Below are positions 19,345-27,451 of a stretch of DNA of 64,000 nt, piece after piece. The stretch covers positions 1 to 64,000 of the forward strand of contig CANJHD010000006.1 of assembly GCA_947474065.1 (NCBI GenBank), in the 5' to 3' direction. The stretch is from Planctomycetaceae bacterium. GTDB taxonomy: Bacteria; Planctomycetota; Phycisphaerae; Phycisphaerales; SM1A02. Under the pieces are notes generated by a model. The model saw only the letters and a program-made list of their open reading frames with translations. It searched no databases and was not told where the DNA came from. The number at the start of each line of letters is the position of its first letter. Position 1 is the stretch's first letter. A program made the position numbers and the translations under genes.

Positions 19345-19497
19345 GCCACATCAGTATCGGAATCTGCGGTCGGTTTCATTCCCAAAGTTCCCTAGGAAGC
19401 GACCACTTCCAGTAGAAACTGATCCAAATAACCCTCCGGACGGCAAATTGCGGGGGTAGGCAGGCATATGCGCCCACCCGGGGACCCTCAAGCGGCG

Positions 19498-20727
19498 TCA
19501 CACCAAACGCGCAAGCACCGTATTCGCCACCATCATGCCCCGCGCCGTGAAGCGCAGCGCACCGTCCCGATGCTCCATCATTCCTTCAGCAACGGCGTCC
19601 GCGATCGCGCGCGCGCGCTCCGCCCCGCGTTCACCAAGCTGCAGAATCTCCGCAAGCTCTCCTTCCGGAACGCCCGCGTGCAGGCGCAGTCCCATCATGA
19701 GCCGCTCGCCAGCGCGCATGTCCGGCGTCACTCGCTCCACATCGACCGCGGGGCTTGCACCCTCAGCTGCAAGCCAATCGCCAAGGCGCGGCACATTCTT
19801 CCATCGAACACCCTGCGCGTGACCCGACGCGCTTGGCCCAATCGCCAGCCAATCGCGATTGCGCCAATAGAGCAGGTTGTGGCGGCACTCCTCGGCGTGC
19901 GGATCGCCCGCGCGAACGCGGCCCCAATTACTGACCTCGTAATGGGCGAAGCCCGCTTCGCGCAATACATCGGCAGCGCGCTCAAGCATGGACGCTTCCA
20001 ATCCGTCATCGCACGGCTCGAACTCGCCGCGCTCCATGCGCACCGTCATGGCAGTGTTTGCTTCGTAGGTCAAGCCATAGCAACTGAGATGATCAGTTCC
20101 AAGATCAAGTGCAGAACGTAGGTCTGATTCCCACTCTGCGAGCGTCCCGCCTGGAATTCCAAAGATCAAATCGACATTGATGCGCCCGATACCGGCCGCG
20201 CGTAGAAATCCGATCGCGCGCGCAACACTCGCTGGATCGTGCCAACGCTCGAGCGTCTTCAAATGCCGTTCGTTGAAACTCTGCGCTCCAAGCGAAACAC
20301 GATTCACACCACTTTCAACAAGTGCATCGGCCACCTCTGCGGTGACGGTTTCTGGATTCGCTTCCACCGTCCACTCCGCGCCTGCAGCGAGTGGTAGTCG
20401 CGAACGAATGGAACCAAGGACGGTGCGTAGAACTGGCGGTCGCAACAGCGTGGGCGTTCCGCCGCCAACAAAGACCGTGTGCAGCGGAGCATGCACCCAG
20501 GGCGCCATGGCCGCAAGTTCCGCATCAACACGCGCCGCGTAGGCATCCTGTCGATCTTCACGATCGACGAAGCTGTAAAAGTCACAGTAATGGCACTTAT
20601 GAAAACAGAACGGAACGTGAACATAGGCGCCCTCAAACTGCGGCGTGATGCCTGCAAGCGCCTGATCCACACGCATTGCATATGCATCGGGCGAACCCTG
20701 CCCGGCGATGGTGAGCGCGGTGGCCAT
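19498..20727 (-). CDS. hemW: Radical SAM protein HemW-like (coproporphyrinogen III oxidase-like)
   Basis: AYVHVPFCFHKCHYCDFYSF (CxxxCxxC), VFVGGGTPTLL, GAQSFNERHLKTLERWHD. Start codon uncertain. Confidence 0.88.
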   Translation of the reverse strand: MATALTIAGQGSPDAYAMRVDQALAGITPQFEGAYVHVPFCFHKCHYCDFYSFVDREDRQDAYAARVDAELAAMAPWVHAPLHTVFVGGGTPTLLRPPVLRTVLGSIRSRLPLAAGAEWTVEANPETVTAEVADALVESGVNRVSLGAQSFNERHLKTLERWHDPASVARAIGFLRAAGIGRINVDLIFGIPGGTLAEWESDLRSALDLGTDHLSCYGLTYEANTAMTVRMERGEFEPCDDGLEASMLERAADVLREAGFAHYEVSNWGRVRAGDPHAEECRHNLLYWRNRDWLAIGPSASGHAQGVRWKNVPRLGDWLAAEGASPAVDVERVTPDMRAGERLMMGLRLHAGVPEGELAEILQLGERGAERARAIADAVAEGMMEHRDGALRFTARGMMVANTVLARLV

Positions 20728-20817
20728 GAAAGTCAATCGTAGGAGCAACCTTCGCGCGGTGCGCTACTATTCCCTGCTTCGCGGCAATCGCCGCACCCCC
20801 GCCCCGGAGCCCCGCCC

Positions 20818-22182
20818 GTGACCACTGGACACCGCGCCAATCGAACTGCTCACACCGCCGTTGTTGGACTGCAATGGGGGGACGAAGGCAAAGGCAAGAT
20901 CGTTGACCTTCTCACTTCGGAGCATGATGTCATCGTCCGTTACAACGGCGGTGCAAACGCTGGCCACACCGTGCAGGTGGGCGACGAACGCTACGCGCTG
21001 CATCTGATTCCTTCCGGCATTCTCTACGGCGACAAGACCTGCGTCATTGGCAACGGCGTGGTGGTTGATCCCGAGAAACTTCTGCAAGAGATCGACGCGT
21101 TGCGCACGCGCGGCATCCGCGTTGGTGACAATCTTCGCATCAGCGATCGAGCTCATGTTGTCATGCCCTATCACAAGGAGCAAGACGCTGCGCTTGAGGA
21201 ATACCTCAGTTCCAAGACCGCGCACGCGCAAGGGAACCTCTCGATCGGAACCACGCGCCGCGGCATCGGTCCTGCCTATGCAGACAAGATTCGACGCTCG
21301 ACGGCAATTCGCGTTGGCGATCTTCTTGACGCCGATTACCTGCGCAGCCGACTGCATGTGATTTGCACGCTGCGTACTGCGGAACTCGAAGCGCTCGGCG
21401 TGCGCACCGCCCCGCTCGACCCCGATGCATTGGCCACCCGTTACGCGGAGTTCGGCGAGCGCCTCCGTCCGCATGTGGATGACTCGGTGTATGCGCTGCA
21501 CGATGCCATGCGCGCTGGCAAACGCATTCTGTTTGAAGGCGCGAATGCCAGCCTGCTTGACATTGATCATGGAACATTCCCCTACGTAACAAGCAGTAAC
21601 TGCTCAACATTGGGTATCCCTTCGGGCACTGGTGTTCCCGGCAGCGCCATCGGTCGGGTACTGGGCATCATGAAGGCGTACAGCACACGCGTCGGCGCGG
21701 GTCCCTTCCCAACCGAACTTGCTAACGAACTCGGCAACCAGATCCGCGAACGCGGCCGCGAGTACGGCACCACCACTGGTCGACCGCGCCGCTGTGGCTG
21801 GCTTGACTTGGTGGCAGTCCGCTACAGCGTCATGGTGTGCGGAGCAACTGGAATCGCTTGCACGCTGCTTGATGTCCTATCCGGATTTGAAGAAATCAAG
21901 TTGTGCGTTGGCTATCGGTTACCAAACGGCACGACTACAGACCGTTTCATCCCCGACGCGCATCGGCTTGAGGGCGTCACTCCGATCTACGAAACCATGC
22001 CGGGCTGGAGCGCGGAGATTCGCGATGCATCCGACCGGTCCACGCTGCCGCAGGCTGCACAGCGCTACTTGGCGCGCATCGAAGAAATCACTGGAGTGCC
22101 TGTCGAGGTAGTGAGCCTTGGGCCAGAACGAACGCAGACACTTGTAGATGGACGGCGCGCCGTGGCGCTTGCTACCGCGTGA
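20818..22182 (+). CDS. purA: Adenylosuccinate synthetase
   Basis: VVGLQWGDEGKGKIVDLLTSEHDVIVRYNGGANAGHTV...GTTRRGIGPAYADK...TTGRPRRCGWLDL. Confidence 0.97.
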   Translation: MTTGHRANRTAHTAVVGLQWGDEGKGKIVDLLTSEHDVIVRYNGGANAGHTVQVGDERYALHLIPSGILYGDKTCVIGNGVVVDPEKLLQEIDALRTRGIRVGDNLRISDRAHVVMPYHKEQDAALEEYLSSKTAHAQGNLSIGTTRRGIGPAYADKIRRSTAIRVGDLLDADYLRSRLHVICTLRTAELEALGVRTAPLDPDALATRYAEFGERLRPHVDDSVYALHDAMRAGKRILFEGANASLLDIDHGTFPYVTSSNCSTLGIPSGTGVPGSAIGRVLGIMKAYSTRVGAGPFPTELANELGNQIRERGREYGTTTGRPRRCGWLDLVAVRYSVMVCGATGIACTLLDVLSGFEEIKLCVGYRLPNGTTTDRFIPDAHRLEGVTPIYETMPGWSAEIRDASDRSTLPQAAQRYLARIEEITGVPVEVVSLGPERTQTLVDGRRAVALATA

Positions 22183-22186
22183 ATCA

Positions 22187-22912
22187 ATGCGAGTTCCCCG
22201 GCACATTGCAATCATCATGGACGGCAACGGACGCTGGGCGGGCGCACGCGGGCTGCCGCGAATCGCTGGCCATCGCGAAGGCGCACGACGCGTGCGTGGA
22301 ATTGTTGAAGAGTGCGCGCGCCTCGGGGTGGAAGCGCTAACGCTCTATTCATTTTCAAGTGAGAACTGGAAACGGCCGGAGGACGAGGTCACCGCGCTCA
22401 TGGAGCTGGCCCGTCACCAATTGCAACTTGAGCGGCAGATGATGCTTGCCAACAACATTCGCTTCCGACGCATTGGTCGTCGCGAAGGATTGTCCGCGCC
22501 GGTGCTCGCCGAGTTCGACCGCACCGAGGACGAAACCAGCAATTGCACAGGAATGACCCTGTGCCTGGCCATGAACTACGGTTCTCGGCAAGAAATGGTG
22601 GACGCCGTTCGAACCATCGCCCTCCGAGTCCGCCGCGGTGACCTTGACCCGGCCGCGATCGGCGAAGACACCATGTCGGCGGCCCTTGAAACCCATGGGC
22701 TGCCAGATCCCGACCTGCTCGTTCGGACCGCCGGCGAGCGCCGATTGTCCAATTTCCTGCTTTGGCAGGTCAGTTATGCCGAGATTTACGTGACTGATGT
22801 GCTGTGGCCGGAATTTAAGGTCCCGGAACTACAAGCGGCCGTAGCGGACTTTGCTGCGCGACGGCGAACCTACGGCGGGCTCGACGGGGCACGCCCAACC
22901 CCAGCCACCTGA
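22187..22912 (+). CDS. uppS: Isoprenyl transferase (undecaprenyl diphosphate synthase family)
   Basis: PRHIAIIMDGNGRWAGARGLPRIAGHREGARRVR...LTLYSFSSENWKRP...DLLVRTAGERRLSNFLLWQVSYAEIYVTDVLWPEF. Confidence 0.96.
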   Translation: MRVPRHIAIIMDGNGRWAGARGLPRIAGHREGARRVRGIVEECARLGVEALTLYSFSSENWKRPEDEVTALMELARHQLQLERQMMLANNIRFRRIGRREGLSAPVLAEFDRTEDETSNCTGMTLCLAMNYGSRQEMVDAVRTIALRVRRGDLDPAAIGEDTMSAALETHGLPDPDLLVRTAGERRLSNFLLWQVSYAEIYVTDVLWPEFKVPELQAAVADFAARRRTYGGLDGARPTPAT

Positions 22913-23025
22913 ATACCGGGACGCGCTCGAGCATGCTCCGGCATACTCAGGGCTGAGAATGTCTCTAATCTGAGCGAATTGCCGGGGATTCCCGGCACCC
23001 AGTTGCGTATACCCTGAAGCCTCCC

Positions 23026-26000
23026 ATGCGATTACCCCGCCGCGCGATGTCCTCTTGTTTCCTAGCCATCTTCATGGTCGTTGTCGGCGTGGCGGCGCGT
23101 CCAGCAGCGGCTCAGTGCAACGATCCATCCGCTGCCTGCACCACTGCCGCAAACTCAACTTGGCTTGGTGATCTGAACGCTGACAATCTTGTCAACCAGG
23201 CGGACATTGATGTCTGGACAAGTTGCATGCTCGGTCAACCGACCTACTGCATATCCGGCGACTTCAATTTCGACCACGCAATTGATGATGTCGATCGCAA
23301 TTACTTGGGGCAACTTGTGGCGATGGCCTCAAACTCCGTGATCGGCAAACTCGCCAAAGTGACGCTGTCCGAGGTGCGCGTTCGCAAGCCAAACGACCAG
23401 ACCGATCCCACCGTCCCGCAGTCGCGCTACGTCGAGATACGCATCCCGACATCTGCAGTTGGTGTTGTCAGCGCGCCGACCGTGAATGCTCCGGTTGCTG
23501 GCACCGACGGGATGCGTGCGTTTCAAGCGGGCTGGTTCTACTTAAAGATTGCCCGGTCCAACAACAGTTCTGGCACCGACCAAATTAGCGGAACAATCGC
23601 GGTAGTCGAATCGCTCGCAGGCCTCGCGTGGGTGTCCAACCCGCTCGATGTCAATTCACGCGGATTGGGACTGCTTGCAGACTCATCCTTCACGGGCGAT
23701 GTCCTTGACGCAGTACCCGCGGCACTTACCACATACATCTTCGATAGCAGCACTTCCCTGGCGTTCCCGACCGGCGCCGCCGCGAACGGTCGCGTGTTTC
23801 CATCTGAATCATCGACCAATGTCACGCATGTCATCGTCTTTCGAAATCCAAATCCAGCGAACACGCGTGCGTACCCGACCGTTGGCCAACGCGTCAATGT
23901 TCCAACCGCAACAGATGCAACCCAAACGTGCGACCTCGCGTGGAGCGTGCCTGGCGCGCTGACCTTGCCGCCGTGGGATGCGATCGTGGATGCAGTCACC
24001 ATTATTCGCGATCCCAACCAAAGCATCTACGGATGCATCTTTGCCGATACCGGCAGAGCGAACATCGGTCCCGTAGGCAGCGTTTCTGATTCATTTGCAC
24101 CGCCACACATCTACCGATGTCGCAACGCGGGCAATTTGACCAAGGGTCCAACTGCCGTTACTCAAGTGAGCGATACGCCATTTTCCCGCAATCCATCCTG
24201 CTCCGCGACGGTCACTGGATGCGGCGAACCGAATGCCGACGGAACGAACCGCAGCTGTTTCCAATCGCAGACGGGACCGACTTGCTCAGACTCCGACTGC
24301 TGCAACGCAGTCTGCAATAAGGACCCCCAGTGTTGCAGTGTGACGTGGGACCAGATCTGTGCCGATGAGGCAACTAGCATCTGCGATGGCTGTGGAAGCA
24401 CCACTGCAAGTTGCTTTGCACCGCACCAAACGGCTTCGTGCAGCGATGCGAACTGCTGCGCCCGCGTCTGCGCGATCGACCCAACCTGCTGCGATGTCAC
24501 CTGGGATTCCGACTGCGTTATCCTTGCGACGGCAAACTGCCTGACGTGCGGCATCGGTGGCAGCGGAGCATGTGACACCGTTCACAGCCTTCCATATTGC
24601 GACGATTCCATTTGCTGCACCACTGTTTGCAACCTGAATCCTTACTGCTGCACCACCAGTTGGGACCAGAATTGCGTCAACACCCAAGCCATTGCCTGCG
24701 CAAGTTGTGGCACCCTCAACTCTGGTCCATGCTGCATCGCACACTCCACCCCGTACTGCAATAACGGCCAGTGCTGCGCATCAGTCTGCTCGCTTGATCC
24801 CTTCTGCTGCATCTATTCCTGGGACATCAGTTGTACGCAGATTGCGCTCATCACTCCAAGTTGCAGCAGCGAGAGTTGCGCATGCGGCGCTACGCCGAAT
24901 CCCGGCGAAGAAACAAGTTGCTTCATCTCCCATCCGCGCATCGGTTGCGCTGACTCCTTCTGCTGCCAAACCGTGTGCATGCGCGACCCGTACTGCTGCT
25001 TCGTTACTTGGGATGCAGCGTGCGTAGCAATTGCTAACGATCTGTGCTCATCACAACCCGGCTGCATTGATCCAAACACATCGCTGCCAGTGAATGGCAG
25101 TTGCTACATCGCGCACCCAACCACAATCGGATGCGATAAGCCAGGCTGTTGCAGCCAAGTGTGCGCGGACCCCCTGTATGCATACTGCTGCCAAGTCGGA
25201 TGGGATGCCGCCTGTGCACTCCGAGCCGTTGACATCTGCGACCAATGCGGCGACCCACTCTCAGGGAGCTGCTATTCCCAACACTCGTCTCCGAATTGCG
25301 CCGACGGAACATGCTGCACATCCGTCTGCAACGTCGATCCATTCTGCTGCGAAAGCCAATGGGACTCGACCTGCGTTACTACGGCCACCGTTATTTGCAC
25401 GAGCCCAATCAGCGTGTGCGGCTCCAACAACGCCTCGCTCCGCAGTTGCTGGATTCCCAACTACACCCGTGGCTGCAGCGACGGCGCATGCTGCATTGCT
25501 GTATGCCGAGACATCGACCCCTACTGCTGCGAAGCCCGTTGGGACGCCGTGTGTGCGCGTGAAGCCACCTACATGTGCACGGCAACATTTGTGGTGACAA
25601 TTGGACGCGAAGGCTGCCTCTTGGCTCATGCATCAGCAGGGTGCGCCAATGCTGATTGCAGCCGCGCCGTCTGCAGCGTAGATCCATCATGCTGCACTAC
25701 TGCTTGGGATCAAGGATGCGTACTGGTTGCAACGGCCGTCTGCCCTGCCCCAGAATCGTGCCCGGCATTTGGTGACTGCTTCGCTTCGCATGCCAACCCA
25801 GGCTGCCATGACTCAACCTGCTGCAACGGGGTATGCGCGGCGGATCCGTCGTGCTGCCAAGGCGAGTGGGACAGCTCATGCGTGAGCACAGCGCGCACCC
25901 TCTGTAAGGTTCCCGCCAACAGCGGCTGGACGTGCCCATGTCACGGCGGATGCTTCGAAGCTCACGACAATCCGGGGTGCGAAGACGGCTCCTGCTGCTC

Positions 26001-27438
26001 CATTGTGTGCAACATCAGCCCCTCCTGCTGCGATGCTGATTGGGATAGTGCCTGTGTTTCCATCGCACGCGAATATTGCTGCGGCGCCATCGGATGCGGC
26101 TCCGGCTGCAACAAGCCCTGCTTGATTCCTCACCAGGAGCCCTACTGCAACGATCCATACTGCTGCGATGCAGTGTGCCGTAATGATCCGTTGTGCTGCA
26201 GCGCTTCTTGGGACGCGTTGTGCGCCGCGGGCGCACTTGCCCGCTGCGGAAGTTCTTGCGGACTGCAAGAGTCCGGCGATTGCTTCGTGGAACATGACCT
26301 TCCTGGCTGCAACAAGGGCAATTGCTGCAGCAAGATCTGCATCCTAGACCCGACATGTTGCACCATTACTTGGGATACAGCGTGCGTCGACATGGCCCTG
26401 CAGCCAGCGAACGCCACTAACTGTGTGCGTCCAGTATGCGGTGACTTCGATGCGGGTTCGTCATGCGAGCCGCACGCTGGCCAAGCATCAAGTGACCCAG
26501 TCTGTTGCGCGGCTGTGTGCGCAGAAGACACCTACTGCTGCAATACCCAATGGGACGCAGATTGCGTCGATATTGCCCGAACCATCACCTCGTGCGGCTG
26601 CACCTATGTGTGCGGCGATGTGTGCGCTGGAGATTGCTGCCGCGCCCACGACAACGGCGCTTGCAACGATGCCGCATGTTGCGCCTCGGTCTGCGCGCAG
26701 GACACCTATTGCTGCGACACCCTCTGGGATAGCGTGTGTGCCGGAGTAGCCCGTGATACCTGCACGGCAAAGAACGAGGCCTGCCCCGTCCCTCCGTGCG
26801 GCAGCGATCTGCTGCAGGGCTGCTGCGTGCCGAGCATCATCCCGAACTGCTCCGACCAGAGCTGCTGCACGCGCGTATGTGCCATCGACTCGTTCTGCTG
26901 CGACACCGCATGGGATGTCACTTGTGTAAATCTTGCTGCCGAGGATCCTTCTTGTGGGTGTGACTCAAACAATTGCGGTGATGCCAGCACTGGAAGTTGC
27001 CTGCAAGTACACACCACCCCGTTCTGCAATGAACTTGGCTGCTGCCAAACCGTGTGTGCCTTCCAACCGTCGTGCTGCGATGCGCAATGGGATGCCGACT
27101 GCGTAGCAACCGCCCAATTCTTCTGCGGCAGCGGGAACTTCACTGGACTGCTGGACGCGTTCCGTGGCGGGCCGATTGGAAATACTGGTCGCGCTCAGCC
27201 ACCTGCTGGCTGGATTCCTCCCCGTGAACGCGGCGCGATGCGCCATCCAAAGCCTCTTCCACCGTCAATAGCGGTACCGAAACGCCCCGCCGTTGATACC
27301 AAGCCGGTCCCGCGGTCGGATGGCATCCAAGTTCAGACCGCACCAGCAACGCTGATGAATACCGGCGTGAAGCCGGGTGCAGGAATGCAGACGGGCACGT
27401 TTGGCGCGAAGGCCGGCAAGCCTGATACGTCGAAGTAA
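23026..27438 (+). CDS. Giant secreted Cys-rich tandem-repeat protein with dockerin-like N-terminus
   Basis: Signal peptide MSSCFLAIFMVVVGVAARPAAAQC; LGDLNADNLVNQADIDVWTS...GDFNFDHAIDDVDRNYLG (dockerin/EF-hand-like pair); about 17 repeats C-x8-C-x4-CC-x3-C-x5-CC-x7-C. Confidence 0.9.
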   Translation: MRLPRRAMSSCFLAIFMVVVGVAARPAAAQCNDPSAACTTAANSTWLGDLNADNLVNQADIDVWTSCMLGQPTYCISGDFNFDHAIDDVDRNYLGQLVAMASNSVIGKLAKVTLSEVRVRKPNDQTDPTVPQSRYVEIRIPTSAVGVVSAPTVNAPVAGTDGMRAFQAGWFYLKIARSNNSSGTDQISGTIAVVESLAGLAWVSNPLDVNSRGLGLLADSSFTGDVLDAVPAALTTYIFDSSTSLAFPTGAAANGRVFPSESSTNVTHVIVFRNPNPANTRAYPTVGQRVNVPTATDATQTCDLAWSVPGALTLPPWDAIVDAVTIIRDPNQSIYGCIFADTGRANIGPVGSVSDSFAPPHIYRCRNAGNLTKGPTAVTQVSDTPFSRNPSCSATVTGCGEPNADGTNRSCFQSQTGPTCSDSDCCNAVCNKDPQCCSVTWDQICADEATSICDGCGSTTASCFAPHQTASCSDANCCARVCAIDPTCCDVTWDSDCVILATANCLTCGIGGSGACDTVHSLPYCDDSICCTTVCNLNPYCCTTSWDQNCVNTQAIACASCGTLNSGPCCIAHSTPYCNNGQCCASVCSLDPFCCIYSWDISCTQIALITPSCSSESCACGATPNPGEETSCFISHPRIGCADSFCCQTVCMRDPYCCFVTWDAACVAIANDLCSSQPGCIDPNTSLPVNGSCYIAHPTTIGCDKPGCCSQVCADPLYAYCCQVGWDAACALRAVDICDQCGDPLSGSCYSQHSSPNCADGTCCTSVCNVDPFCCESQWDSTCVTTATVICTSPISVCGSNNASLRSCWIPNYTRGCSDGACCIAVCRDIDPYCCEARWDAVCAREATYMCTATFVVTIGREGCLLAHASAGCANADCSRAVCSVDPSCCTTAWDQGCVLVATAVCPAPESCPAFGDCFASHANPGCHDSTCCNGVCAADPSCCQGEWDSSCVSTARTLCKVPANSGWTCPCHGGCFEAHDNPGCEDGSCCSIVCNISPSCCDADWDSACVSIAREYCCGAIGCGSGCNKPCLIPHQEPYCNDPYCCDAVCRNDPLCCSASWDALCAAGALARCGSSCGLQESGDCFVEHDLPGCNKGNCCSKICILDPTCCTITWDTACVDMALQPANATNCVRPVCGDFDAGSSCEPHAGQASSDPVCCAAVCAEDTYCCNTQWDADCVDIARTITSCGCTYVCGDVCAGDCCRAHDNGACNDAACCASVCAQDTYCCDTLWDSVCAGVARDTCTAKNEACPVPPCGSDLLQGCCVPSIIPNCSDQSCCTRVCAIDSFCCDTAWDVTCVNLAAEDPSCGCDSNNCGDASTGSCLQVHTTPFCNELGCCQTVCAFQPSCCDAQWDADCVATAQFFCGSGNFTGLLDAFRGGPIGNTGRAQPPAGWIPPRERGAMRHPKPLPPSIAVPKRPAVDTKPVPRSDGIQVQTAPATLMNTGVKPGAGMQTGTFGAKAGKPDTSK
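24253..27126 (+). repeat. About 17 tandem Cys-rich protein modules (roughly 50-62 aa each)
   Basis: Counted by eye from SCFQSQTGPTCSDSDCCNAVCNKDPQCCSVTWDQIC to SCLQVHTTPFCNELGCCQTVCAFQPSCCDAQWDADC; consensus (S/G/D)CFxxHxxPxCxDxxCCxxVCxxDPxCCxxxWDxxCVxxAxxxC. Confidence 0.9.
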
Positions 27439-27451
27439 ACGACTGGGAACA

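Noticed and set aside
24253-27126. Possible CRISPR or DNA-level repeat array
   Set aside because: Repeats are diverged at nucleotide level, about 150-190 bp in period, and maintain a protein reading frame; they are coding repeats.
23264-27349. Multiple minus-strand ORFs antisense to the Cys-rich repeat gene (e.g. 24286..24744, 25876..26295, 26706..27143)
   Set aside because: They arise from the repeated tgctgc codon pattern; Ala/Gln-rich nonsense composition without starts or family motifs.
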